From the NCBI GenBank assembly GCA_013822735.1, contig PNKZ01000022.1:1-39624 (forward strand): a stretch of 39,624 nt of DNA, written 5' to 3'. Both the position numbers and the translations under genes were made by a program. Of the stretch, positions 8,783 through 16,779 are shown piece by piece; position 1 is the first letter of the stretch, and each line of letters begins with the position of its first letter. Below the pieces are notes generated by a model. The model did not search any database. It was not told the DNA's origin and was given only the letters and a program-made list of their open reading frames with translations. Source of the DNA: Pirellula sp. Its GTDB lineage: Bacteria; Planctomycetota; Planctomycetia; Pirellulales; PNKZ01.

Positions 8783-10819
8783 CTACTTTAATTCTTTGAT
8801 CCGAATGCGGCGATATTCCATCTGCCCGCGATCGGCTTCCAGACCGATCGGTCCGGTCGCCGGAAGTTGGTTCGGAAACTCAAGCGGCTCGCCGTTGCAG
8901 GTGCACGTGGCAACGCTGCCCTTCACGACGACTTCGATTTCATTCCAATCTTGCGGCTTGTACGCCTTCAGCTCTTTGTACGGGCCGGCCACGAGATAGT
9001 CGCGGCATTGCAACTGCGGCTTGCGGATAAATACGCCGCTATCGGCGTTGGCTCCGGCGCGAAACTCGAGCTTGAGATGGAAGTCGTTGGGGAACTCGCG
9101 CACCGTCCAAAGCTGCGCGTGCCCTTGGCCGACGTTGACCACGATGCGGCCGTCGCGGGCCGTGTAGCGCCCGTCGCTCGCGCTGGTCTGGCCGTCGAAG
9201 GCCGGGCCGTTCTTATAATGCCACCCGGTGAGATCTTTGCCGTTCAGCAAAAGTTCGAAGCCGGGCTCGAGCGTGAAGGCGCCGTCGGTTTGAAACGGCG
9301 AGGCCGGCAAGCCGGCTTGGTTCCATAGATTAACGTCGGGTACGTTGGCCCAACCGTAGCGCACCGCGACCGGCGCGGCGACCGATTCGCTGGAGACGAC
9401 GACCGTTTCGCCGTCGATCTTGGCTTCCGCGGGGGCGAAATTGCCGTCGGCGCCGGCGATGGTGAAGCCGCGGAGCTCGCCCTCTTTCGCTACGAGCCCG
9501 CCGCCGACATGCTTGAACCGGAGCGTTACGCGATTGCCGTCGATGCTCATGGAATCGTAGTCGGGCCCGGAGTATTCGAGCTGCTCGCCGTATGCGAGCG
9601 CCCGGGCCGCGAGCGCCAGACGTTGGCCGATCGGTTGCTTTTGCTTCGGATGGATGTCGGCCGCTTCGCCGACGTCGGTCGTGACGGCCATCGCCGTGTT
9701 CGGCGTCGTCTGCACGGTGATCCGTTGCGCTTCGCGCACTTCGGGCGTCATGCCGTTGTGCGGCGTGATCTGCACGAACAAGAACGGAAAGTCGCCCTGG
9801 CCCCAGGCCTTGCGCCAGCTGCCGATGAGCGTCGGGAAGAGCGTTTGATATTCCTTACCGCGGGCGGAGTTCGATTCGCCTTGGTACCAAATGGCGCCGC
9901 GAATCGCGTATGGTTGCAGCGGCGCGATGAAGCCGTTGTAGAGACCCGACGGACGGTTGGCGCCGACGCGGGGATCTTGCGGCGGCAACGGTTTCCTCGG
10001 TGCCGGTGTTCCGGCGGCCTTCGCTTTGGCGAGGTCTTGCTCGTACTTGGCCAGCAATTGTGCTTCGCGCTTCTTGTAGGCTTCCAAGGCCGCCGGATAC
10101 TTTGCGATGTTCTGAGCGTGCAACTCAAACACGCCGGCCAATGCGGGGTTGGCTTCGAGTTCGGCCTTCGGCGTCCAAGCTTCGGCGACCGTACCGCCGA
10201 CCGCCGCTTTGATGAGGCCGACCGGCACCTTCAGCTTCTGCCGTAGTTCCTTGCCGAAGAAGTAGCCGACGGCGGAAAAGCCCGCGGCGCTTTGTTTCGA
10301 ATCGGCCGCCCAAGTTCCGCGGATCGACTCTTGCGGCTCGTCGGTGGCCGTCGCGCCGAAGTTGAGGAGGCGCAGTTCGTCGTCCCCCGCGGCTGCGACG
10401 GCTTCCGGGCCGCCGATCGAACCCGTGAGCGCGAAACCCATGTTCGATTGTCCGCTGCAAACCCAAACTTCGCCGACGAGAATATCGAGTCGCGCGACGG
10501 TTTCCGAGCCGGCGGCGCTCTTCACCGTGAGCGTGCGCTTTTCGGACGACGCCGGGAGCGGATCGAGCTTCACCAGCCAGCGGCCGCTCTTGTCGGCTTC
10601 GGCCTGCTTCTCTTGACCGGCGAATTGCACGACGACCTTCGTGCCCGGCTCGGCGCGACCCCACACCGGCACGGCCATCTCACGCTGCAGCACGGCATGG
10701 TCGGTAAACATGCTCGCCAACGAGAGCGGCTCGGCAGCCTGAGCGGTTGCCGCAGGCCGACTACCGACGGCGACGAGAGCCACAAGCGTGGCGACGACGG
10801 AAAGAATGTTTGTGCGCAT
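8783..10819 (-). CDS. Sialate O-acetylesterase-like SGNH hydrolase fused to a DUF1080 domain
   Basis: The protein is 678 residues. ATG 10819 opens a signal peptide (MRTNILSVVATLVALVAVGS); longer in-frame starts lack one. Residues about 30-510 form the sialate O-acetylesterase (SASA) module: DHAVLQRE, a jelly-roll stretch, the nucleophile CSGQSNM near 123, and YQGESN near 311. From about residue 515 a complete DUF1080 domain follows ([38 protein letters not shown] at the end). The expected action is removal of acetyl groups from acetylated sugars, with the C-terminal domain either cleaving a keto-glycoside or binding the glycan. The fusion to DUF1080 points to cooperation on one substrate. Confidence 0.9.
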   Translation of the reverse strand: MRTNILSVVATLVALVAVGSRPAATAQAAEPLSLASMFTDHAVLQREMAVPVWGRAEPGTKVVVQFAGQEKQAEADKSGRWLVKLDPLPASSEKRTLTVKSAAGSETVARLDILVGEVWVCSGQSNMGFALTGSIGGPEAVAAAGDDELRLLNFGATATDEPQESIRGTWAADSKQSAAGFSAVGYFFGKELRQKLKVPVGLIKAAVGGTVAEAWTPKAELEANPALAGVFELHAQNIAKYPAALEAYKKREAQLLAKYEQDLAKAKAAGTPAPRKPLPPQDPRVGANRPSGLYNGFIAPLQPYAIRGAIWYQGESNSARGKEYQTLFPTLIGSWRKAWGQGDFPFLFVQITPHNGMTPEVREAQRITVQTTPNTAMAVTTDVGEAADIHPKQKQPIGQRLALAARALAYGEQLEYSGPDYDSMSIDGNRVTLRFKHVGGGLVAKEGELRGFTIAGADGNFAPAEAKIDGETVVVSSESVAAPVAVRYGWANVPDVNLWNQAGLPASPFQTDGAFTLEPGFELLLNGKDLTGWHYKNGPAFDGQTSASDGRYTARDGRIVVNVGQGHAQLWTVREFPNDFHLKLEFRAGANADSGVFIRKPQLQCRDYLVAGPYKELKAYKPQDWNEIEVVVKGSVATCTCNGEPLEFPNQLPATGPIGLEADRGQMEYRRIRIKELK

Positions 10820-10988
10820 GGAGAATCCGTCACGAAAAGAAACTTTGTGGGCGGGAAGAACGGGCGGTGCGCCGCGGGAGCGACGACGGACACAAGTGTC
10901 GTGTCCGACGCGGGCGATTACAAGCGATTGCACGGCGGCTTTTCGGAAGTCGCGGCGCTACCGTGATTCGCGACGCGGGAGATCGACG

Positions 10989-11395
10989 CTACGATCTGCC
11001 GCGGGCAGCTTCCGATTCCAAGAAATCGGCCCAGAGTCGATCGAGACTCTTGCCGGCGTACTGCCGAAAGAGCTCATAGCGGTACTGAGACCGCCGCAAG
11101 GCTTCGTTCAATTTGCGCACGATCTCTTGATCGTGCGTGGCTTCGATCCAGGCGAGGAACATCGCCGTGGGGCTTCGCGATAGCTTTGCCGCACGGGGTC
11201 GATCGCCGCCAGCTTCGCTTGCGGTTCGAAATGAAAAAAGCGCACGTAGTCGGCGATGCCCTCCACGAGCCGGCCGGCATCCGTGCGCGGATAGGCCTGA
11301 ACGGCCTGCGTCAACTCATGGACGACAAGGCAATTCTGCATGCCGCCTGTCGAAAATGGCTTGATCCCGGTGTTCGCAACGTCGTCTCCGACAAC
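10989..11395 (-). pseudogene. Remnant of a plant basic secretory protein-like (BSP) peptidase gene
   Basis: Two pieces in different frames on the minus strand together match the BSP family. The upstream piece reads DDVANTG, then VVHELTQAVQAYP, then RLVEGIADYVRFF. The downstream piece, in a different frame after about 11175, reads AMFLAWIEATHDQEIV, then LWADFLESEAARG, ending at a TAG at 10989-10991. The zinc motif HExxH has become HELTQ, and the N-terminal signal peptide and first part of the domain are missing. So there is truncation, a frameshift and a lost metal ligand: a decayed secreted metalloprotease gene. Confidence 0.7.
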
Positions 11396-11476
11396 GCATC
11401 GCTTGCGTGCGTTTCTTGATGCGCTCGATGCTCAATCACGGAAGCCATGACGTACCGGCCGGAGGTAAACGAGCGA

Positions 11477-12403
11477 TTACAGCCGGGCGGGTTCTTCTAG
11501 GTGCCGGCGCCGGGCGAGAACGCGAAGTTTCTCCAGGGCGCGCATTTGAAGTTGGCGGACACGTTCTTTGCAGATGCCCATTTCGTGCGCGACCTCTTGG
11601 AGCGACTGTTCGTCCTCTCCGGCCTCGAGGCCGTATCGGCGGGTGATAATCGCGCGCTCGCGATCGTCGAGCTTGTCGAGCATGCGCTCGAGCGCGCGAT
11701 GTTGCAGCAGCTGGGCGCGATTCACGGCCGGATCGGCGCGATGGTCCGCAATGTCGAGCGGCGTCTCCCCTTCGACGGGAGCGAAACCGGTGAGATCGCG
11801 CGGCTTGCCCACGGCACGCGCAAAGTTGTAACGCAAGGCCCAGGTGGCGTAGGTGCTGAAACGGAAGCCGCGCCCGAAGTCGAACTTCTCGACGGCCCGA
11901 AACAGCGTGAGATTGCCGTCGCTCACCAGTTCGGGCAACGTATAACGCGACGTCGCGAACTTCTTCGCCACCGAGACGACGAGACGGACGTTGGCGCGAA
12001 TGAGCGTGTTGCGAATTTCGGCGGCGCGATGCAGCAGGCCTTCCAGGCGTTCGATCAAACCGCGGTCGGGAGCATTCAGCGCAAGCTTTTGTTGGACGCG
12101 TCGGGCCTGGAACTTCAGCAGGTTCATGGCGCGAAAGAGCATCGTCTCATCCGCGGGGCGAAGGAGCTCGCCGTCGACAAGTTGCGTCGGCGGGGGCTCG
12201 GTCGCAGAAAGCCGGGTACCGAAGAGCTGCTCGTCGGAAATCTCTCCGGGCTTGATACGCGCGAATTCTGGATGGTCGATGAACTGGATCTCGGTTTCCA
12301 TCCAGCGCCGCACAGCCTCCCGCAGGGCGGGGTCAATCGGGCCTGCGGTCGTCGCGGCGCTGGCGGACTTCGATCGCTTCAGGGGGGTAATTGTGGCGAT
12401 CAT
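11477..12403 (-). CDS. Sigma-70 family RNA polymerase sigma factor
   Basis: The protein is 308 residues. It has a region 1.2-like stretch (LLRPADETMLFRAMNLLKF), region 2 (NVRLVVSVAKKFA, LPELVSDGNLTLFRAVEKFDFGRG, FSTYATWALRYNFARAV), a short region 3 and region 4 with a helix-turn-helix (SLQEVAHEMGICKERVRQLQ). The size and presence of regions 1.2, 2 and 4 place it among group 2/3 primary-like factors rather than ECF factors. It should direct core polymerase to a stress or developmental promoter set. It is divergent from the CarH-like regulator at 12726; a regulator-sigma pair with this arrangement recalls LitR-LitS of Streptomyces, although LitS is an ECF factor. Repeats close upstream of its start (12427-12451) may be operator sites. 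Confidence 0.9.
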   Translation of the reverse strand: MIATITPLKRSKSASAATTAGPIDPALREAVRRWMETEIQFIDHPEFARIKPGEISDEQLFGTRLSATEPPPTQLVDGELLRPADETMLFRAMNLLKFQARRVQQKLALNAPDRGLIERLEGLLHRAAEIRNTLIRANVRLVVSVAKKFATSRYTLPELVSDGNLTLFRAVEKFDFGRGFRFSTYATWALRYNFARAVGKPRDLTGFAPVEGETPLDIADHRADPAVNRAQLLQHRALERMLDKLDDRERAIITRRYGLEAGEDEQSLQEVAHEMGICKERVRQLQMRALEKLRVLARRRHLEEPARL

Positions 12404-12426
12404 TGCATGGACCTGAGGAAGAGCGT

Positions 12427-12451
12427 GTTCAAAATTCGTTCAAAACGTTCA
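12427..12451 (-). promoter_or_regulatory. Triple TGAAC repeat in front of the sigma factor gene
   Basis: Read on the minus strand, TGAAC occurs at 12451-12447, 12442-12438 and 12431-12427; the last two are followed by an 11-base period and are both preceded by TTT. They end 24 bases before the sigma factor start. They could be an operator or a promoter element of an alternative sigma factor. The evidence is spacing only. Confidence 0.35.
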
Positions 12452-12617
12452 TGTATTTCTAGTCGTCAGGGAGCGCAACGGCAATCGAAATTCGGTGCGA
12501 TGTTTCGCGGATCTTTCGATAAAACGTGGGTTTTTAGCTGCTATCTCGTTATGAGGCCGGGCTTTACGGCGGAACGGCACCGGCAAATCGAAAGTTGGTC
12601 GAATCGTCCATTACGTC

Positions 12618-12637
12618 TAGACTGACAATAGACTGAC
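12618..12637 (+). promoter_or_regulatory. 11-bp-spaced direct repeats upstream of the CarH-like gene
   Basis: TAGACTGAC occurs at 12618-12626 and 12629-12637, exactly 11 bases apart, so both face the same side of the helix. CTGACA (12622-12627) could serve as a -35 box overlapping the first repeat. CarH of Thermus binds head-to-tail 11-bp repeats that overlap the -35 region, so this is a plausible self-regulating operator. Apart from this and the TGAAC repeats, the 322-base gap 12404-12725 shows nothing I can name. Confidence 0.4.
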
Positions 12638-12725
12638 GCACATCAGGATCACGTAAGCGGCGGTTTTCGCGACGAGTACGGCTGTTTCGCACGTCCGACG
12701 TTCCCCGAGTCACTGTTGGCCGCAT

Positions 12726-13601
12726 ATGACGACCTTCTTCACCCCGCACCAAGTTTCGCGAGCGCTCGGCGTCAGCGAGTCGACGCTGAAGCGCTGGTGC
12801 GACAAAGGGGTCTTGGAAACCGTGCGGACGGCGGGCGGGCATCGCCGCGTCGCCTACGAAGAAATCGCTCGATTCCTGCGTGACTCCGGCCATGAAATGG
12901 TGCGGCCGGAGTTGCTGGGCCTGCCGCCGGCCGTAGGGCAGGGGACCACCGTGCGCAATCGAGCGGTACGGCAATTAGCCGCCGCTCTCAAGACGGGAGA
13001 CGATGCCGTCGCCGGGCGCGTCGTGACGGACCTGTACCTCTCGCGGCAACCGATATGGCAAATCGGCGACGAAGTGGTCGGTCCCGCCCTGAGTGAAATC
13101 GGCCATGCGTGGGAGTGCGGCGAACTGGCCGTGTTTCAGGAGCGGCGCGGTTGCGAGATCGCGCAGCGTATCCTCTACGGCCTGGAGCAAATGTTGCCCG
13201 AGCCGCCGACGGCGAGCCCGAAGGCCATCGGCGGGACCTTTGAAGGAGATCCGTATCGACTGGCGACGATCTTGTGCGAGTCGGTACTCCGTGAAGCCGG
13301 GTGGCATGCACAGTCGTTCGGTTCATCGATTCCCGAAGCTTCGTTTCGCGAGGCGGTCCGCGAACTTCGGCCGCGCATCTGCTGGCTGAGCGTGTCGCAC
13401 GTCGCCGACGGAGAGAAGTTCGTCGCCGAACTAAGCGACCTCCATCGCGCGGCGCAAAAGGTCGGCACCGCCCTGGTCGTCGGCGGCCGCGGATTTACGG
13501 AGGAGTTTCGAAGACGCTGTGACTATACCGTGTACTGCGAGCGGCTGAAGGATTTGCGATCGTTTGCCGAGACGCTGCAGCCGCCCGTCACAACAAGTTA
13601 G
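12726..13601 (+). CDS. CarH/LitR-like MerR regulator with a degenerate cobalamin-binding domain
   Basis: The protein is 291 residues. A MerR-type winged helix at 1-52 (TPHQVSRALGVSESTLKRWCDKG, then RTAGGHRRV) is followed by a four-helix bundle (about 80-155) and a Rossmann-like B12-binding fold (about 165-285). Domain order and length match CarH/LitR photoreceptor repressors, which hold adenosylcobalamin and release DNA in light. The key positions differ: the W-x9-E-H motif is W129-x9-E139-R140, and the lower axial His is replaced by Tyr177 (EGDPYRLA instead of a D-x-H type motif). Canonical light sensing is therefore unlikely. It could bind another ligand or act without B12. It is divergent from the sigma factor, with 11-bp direct repeats in front of it. 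Confidence 0.85.
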   Translation: MTTFFTPHQVSRALGVSESTLKRWCDKGVLETVRTAGGHRRVAYEEIARFLRDSGHEMVRPELLGLPPAVGQGTTVRNRAVRQLAAALKTGDDAVAGRVVTDLYLSRQPIWQIGDEVVGPALSEIGHAWECGELAVFQERRGCEIAQRILYGLEQMLPEPPTASPKAIGGTFEGDPYRLATILCESVLREAGWHAQSFGSSIPEASFREAVRELRPRICWLSVSHVADGEKFVAELSDLHRAAQKVGTALVVGGRGFTEEFRRRCDYTVYCERLKDLRSFAETLQPPVTTS

Positions 13602-13636
13602 CAAATTTTGAGTGAGCCGCGGCGCCACCTTCCGAT

Positions 13637-14446
13637 TTACACGCGATCTCGAAACTCCGATGGCGGCACTCCCGTGGCCGACCGAAAGGCGCGCGTAAAA
13701 GCGCTGTGGTCATAGAAACCGCACTCGCCGGCGATTTCAGAAATCGACCGCTTGGTCTCGCGAAGTAGCCGCGAGGCGGCTGCGATGCGCGTCTTCGTAA
13801 TAAATTGACTTGGCGTAAGGCCGAACAGTCGCTTGGTCAGTCGCGCCAAGCGCTGCGAAGTAAGCCTCGCGCGACGAGCAAACCAAGCGGGCGTTACGTG
13901 CCCCGCGAGTTTGCGTTCGAACTCTTCTAAAGCTGCGGCAAAGTCGACGGGGATTTCTTGAGCGTCGATGGGAGCCCGCACATCGCGGGAAAAGCCGATC
14001 AGTCCGACGACCTCTCCGTCGGCATCGCGAATCGGGAGTTTGGTGGTCAAACACCAAACCGGCTCGTGCGGCCGATACCAATGTAGTTCCAAGTGGTCGA
14101 CCAACGGACGCCCGCTGTGCAACACCTCGGCATCCTGGTTCGAAGGAATGTTGCCGAAATCGCCCGGGCAAATATCGCGCGAGCATTTGCCGATCACTTC
14201 CGACTTTTGCTTCAACCCGTGTCGCTCCACCAACGACTCGTTCACGGCAAGGTAGCGGCCTGCGGCATCCTTCACGAAAAAGGCGACGTCCGGCGCGTGA
14301 TCGAAAAGGCTTTCGAGCAGCGCTACGTCGACGGTCGAAAGCGAAGCAGGTAACGACAAACGCTGCTGTTTTGTGCGCAGTTTCACGGTGAGACGCGATT
14401 CCAAACCAAGTAGCCCCCAGGCGGTTGAAATACAATGATCGATCAT
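13637..14446 (-). CDS. PAS domain AraC-family transcriptional regulator
   Basis: The protein is up to 269 residues; the start is uncertain, with ATG 14446 the longest choice. The PAS domain (about 45-150) begins with [19 protein letters not shown] and has the closing [20 protein letters not shown]. The C-terminal AraC DNA-binding domain (about 175-269) has two helix-turn-helix motifs, including [22 protein letters not shown] and a terminal [11 protein letters not shown]-AraC proteins sense a small molecule or redox state and usually control an adjacent operon. It is divergent from the enolase-family gene at 14503 with a 56-base gap, so it likely controls that catabolic pair. It converges with the CarH-like gene end to end. 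Confidence 0.87.
   Translation of the reverse strand: MIDHCISTAWGLLGLESRLTVKLRTKQQRLSLPASLSTVDVALLESLFDHAPDVAFFVKDAAGRYLAVNESLVERHGLKQKSEVIGKCSRDICPGDFGNIPSNQDAEVLHSGRPLVDHLELHWYRPHEPVWCLTTKLPIRDADGEVVGLIGFSRDVRAPIDAQEIPVDFAAALEEFERKLAGHVTPAWFARRARLTSQRLARLTKRLFGLTPSQFITKTRIAAASRLLRETKRSISEIAGECGFYDHSAFTRAFRSATGVPPSEFRDRV
14435..14446. promoter_or_regulatory. 12-bp perfect palindrome at the AraC start codon
   Basis: ATGATCGATCAT is a perfect palindrome in the 56-base divergent space between the AraC-type gene and the enolase-family gene, and it includes the annotated ATG of the regulator. It could be an operator, which would also argue for a later true start of the regulator. A palindrome of this length can occur by chance. 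Confidence 0.25.
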
Positions 14447-14502
14447 ACTCGCGAAGTTTATTCCAAGCTACGACGCACACTTTCGAACGGCACGAACAAA
14501 TC

Positions 14503-15606
14503 ATGAAGATCAAGCGGCTGTTTGCGCATCGCGTCGAACTCCCTTTGCGCGAGGGATCGTATAAGTGGTCCGGCGGCAAATCCGTTACCGTTTTCGACAG
14601 CACTATTATTGGAGTCGAGACCGACACCGGACTGATCGGCTACGGCGAAGTTTGCCCATTGGGCCCCTTCTATTTGCCTGCGTACGCGGAAGGCGTACGT
14701 GCGGGTCTAAAGGAAATTGGTCCGCATTTGCTCGGACTCGATCCGCGCGAACTGTCGGTGCTTAATCAGCGGATGGATGCGGCGCTCAAGGGGCATCCGT
14801 ACGTTAAGTCGGGCATCGACATCGCTTGCTGGGACATTCTCGGTCAGGCGACGGGGCTTCCGGTTTGCACGTTGATGGGAGGTCGGTTCGGCCGCAGTGT
14901 AAGGCTTTATCGTGCCATCTCCCAAGAATCGCCGGACGAAATGGCCGCGAAAGTTGCAGCGTATCGCACCGAAGGCTACACGCGGTTCCAACTCAAAGTC
15001 GGCGGCGATCCCGATACGGACATCGAGCGCATCCGCGCGGTGCGCGCCATGCTGAAACCGACCGACCGTCTTGTCGCCGACGCCAATACCGGCTGGACGC
15101 AGCACGAAGCAATTCGCGTGGTCCGAGCGGTGCGCGACGTCGACGTCTACATCGAACAGCCGTGCCTGACGTACGAAGAATGCCTGGCCGTGCGCCGTCA
15201 CACAGATCATCCGTTTGTCCTCGACGAAAACGTCGACGGCCTCGACATGCTGCTGCGAGGTAAAGCCGACCTGGCAATGGACGTCGTGAATTTGAAGATC
15301 AGCAAGTTGGGAGGGCTGACGAAGACGAAACAAGTCCGCGACCTTTGCGTTTCGATGGGTATCGCGATGACTTTGGAGGATAGTTGGGGCGGCGACATTA
15401 CAACGGCGGCCATTGCGCACCTCGCCCACAGCACGCCGGAAGAGTTTCGTTTTACCAGCACCGACTTCAACAGCTACGTCACGGTCAGTACGGCCCACGG
15501 GGCGCCGCAGAGAGACAACGGCTACATGGAAGCAAGCGCCGTACCGGGACTGGGCATCATCCCCAAGCACGACGTCATCGGTCGGCGCGTTGTGGATGTA
15601 ACGTGA
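14503..15606 (+). CDS. Enolase-superfamily (MR/MLE) enzyme, possibly a cis-3-hydroxyproline dehydratase or hydroxyproline-betaine epimerase relative
   Basis: The protein is 367 residues. ATG 14503 opens the capping domain ([15 protein letters not shown]); an earlier in-frame ATG adds 26 unlikely residues. In the barrel, metal ligands are D193 (VADAN), E218 (YIEQP) and D241/E242 (LDEN). The catalytic Lys in the KxK position is K165 with Q163 in place of the first Lys (FQLKVGG). The opposite base is K265 or K268 (LKISKLGG), and LEDSWGGD follows at about 291-298. This two-lysine layout fits the muconate-lactonising subgroup, which includes amino-acid epimerases and hydroxyproline dehydratases. 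The downstream DapA-family gene resembles the hydroxyproline-pathway deaminase, which supports a proline-derivative substrate (inference). Likely operon: 14503 and 15727. Confidence 0.8.
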   Translation: MKIKRLFAHRVELPLREGSYKWSGGKSVTVFDSTIIGVETDTGLIGYGEVCPLGPFYLPAYAEGVRAGLKEIGPHLLGLDPRELSVLNQRMDAALKGHPYVKSGIDIACWDILGQATGLPVCTLMGGRFGRSVRLYRAISQESPDEMAAKVAAYRTEGYTRFQLKVGGDPDTDIERIRAVRAMLKPTDRLVADANTGWTQHEAIRVVRAVRDVDVYIEQPCLTYEECLAVRRHTDHPFVLDENVDGLDMLLRGKADLAMDVVNLKISKLGGLTKTKQVRDLCVSMGIAMTLEDSWGGDITTAAIAHLAHSTPEEFRFTSTDFNSYVTVSTAHGAPQRDNGYMEASAVPGLGIIPKHDVIGRRVVDVT

Positions 15607-15726
15607 TGAGAGTCTAAGACTCCAGTAGTTTCTTGGTCGTTTTGCCATGTTGCCGTGCGGCGAATCAGGCTTCCGAAGCATCTTACGGCAAATGTACGAC
15701 CAGAAATTCTCAAACGAGGCAGCTCA

Positions 15727-16674
15727 TTGAACACCAGCGTATTCCACGGCTGTATTCCCGCGCTGATGACGCCGTGCCACGCCGACCGTACGCCGAACTA
15801 CTCCTCCCTGGTGAAGAAGGGGCGGGCCCTGATGGCGGCGGGCATGAACGGCGTCGTGTACTGTGGTTCGATGGGAGACTGGCCGCTGCTAACTGATGAA
15901 CAGCGTCAGGAAGGCGTTCGCCGGCTGGCCGAAGCCGGAGTGCCCGTCATCGTCGGCACCGGTGCTCAGAATTCTGCTCAAGCTGCCGCACACGCCGCAC
16001 ACGCGCAACGGGTGGGAGCCAAGGGCCTGATGGTCATTCCGCGCGTCCTCTCGCGCGGCACTTCTCCCGCTGCTCAGAGGCACCACTTTGCCGGCATCCT
16101 GGCGGCGGCGCCGAAGTTGCCGGCCGTGATTTACAACAGCCCCTACTACGGTTTCGAAACCAAAGCCGACTTATTCTTCGATCTGCGCCGCGAGTTTCCC
16201 AATCTCATCGGTTTCAAAGAATTTGGGGGCGCAGCTTCGCTGAGCTATGCCGCCGAACATATCACGCATGCCGACAATAACCTGCTGTTGATGGTCGGGG
16301 TGGATACGCAAGTATGTCACGGCCTGATTCGTTGCGGCGCCGTCGGTGCGATCACCGGAATCGGCAACTGCCTGCCTCGCGAGGTATTGCACCTCGTTGC
16401 ACTCTGCAGGTTGGCGGCAGCCGGCGACTTTGAAGCCCGACGATTGGCTCACGAACTCGAAGGGGCCTTCGTCGAGTTATCGCGTTTCGACGAAGGGCCG
16501 GATCTTGTTCTGTACTACAAGTTCTTGCTCGTGCTGTTGGGCGACGCCGACTACGAGTTGCACTTCAACGCAACAGATCAACTTTCGCTTAGCCAAAAGC
16601 GCTTCGCGGAAGCACAATGGAAACTCTTTCAGCAATGGTGGGAAAACTGGCCGGGCAAGTCGTACCCAAAGTAA
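15727..16674 (+). CDS. DapA-family enzyme, probable 1-pyrroline-4-hydroxy-2-carboxylate deaminase
   Basis: The protein is 315 residues and starts at TTG 15727 with GAGG at 15716-15719 (7-base spacing); the upstream part of the frame is not conserved-looking. It is a class I TIM-barrel lyase with Schiff-base Lys164 (IGFKEFGG) and Tyr136 (IYNSPYYG). In place of the usual GTTGE motif it has CGSMGDWPLLT, which I associate with the deaminase of hydroxyproline breakdown that turns 1-pyrroline-4-hydroxy-2-carboxylate into 2-oxoglutarate semialdehyde. MVIPRVLSRG and LMVGVDTQVCHG also fit that subgroup. A lysine-biosynthesis role is less likely. It lies 120 bases after the enolase-family gene. No epimerase, oxidase or semialdehyde dehydrogenase gene is in the window. 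Confidence 0.8.
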   Translation: MNTSVFHGCIPALMTPCHADRTPNYSSLVKKGRALMAAGMNGVVYCGSMGDWPLLTDEQRQEGVRRLAEAGVPVIVGTGAQNSAQAAAHAAHAQRVGAKGLMVIPRVLSRGTSPAAQRHHFAGILAAAPKLPAVIYNSPYYGFETKADLFFDLRREFPNLIGFKEFGGAASLSYAAEHITHADNNLLLMVGVDTQVCHGLIRCGAVGAITGIGNCLPREVLHLVALCRLAAAGDFEARRLAHELEGAFVELSRFDEGPDLVLYYKFLLVLLGDADYELHFNATDQLSLSQKRFAEAQWKLFQQWWENWPGKSYPK

Positions 16675-16779
16675 ATATCGCTCGATGCTCCGAGTAAGCG
16701 CTACGCCTTGAACCGCCGGTCGCTCTCCGGAGCAACTCTTTGGCAAAAGCGGCCTGCATAACCTATCTTGCGCGGAACT

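Noticed and set aside
11501-12625. A 374-codon open frame on the plus strand across the sigma factor gene
   Set aside because: It is antisense to clear sigma regions 2 and 4 and shows no domain of its own.
14503-15606. Galactonate or mandelate-type acid-sugar dehydratase as the first call for the enolase-family gene
   Set aside because: The motif with lysines on both sides of the barrel (K165 and K265/K268) lacks the His-Asp dyad of those subgroups, and the neighbour is not an acid-sugar aldolase by motif.
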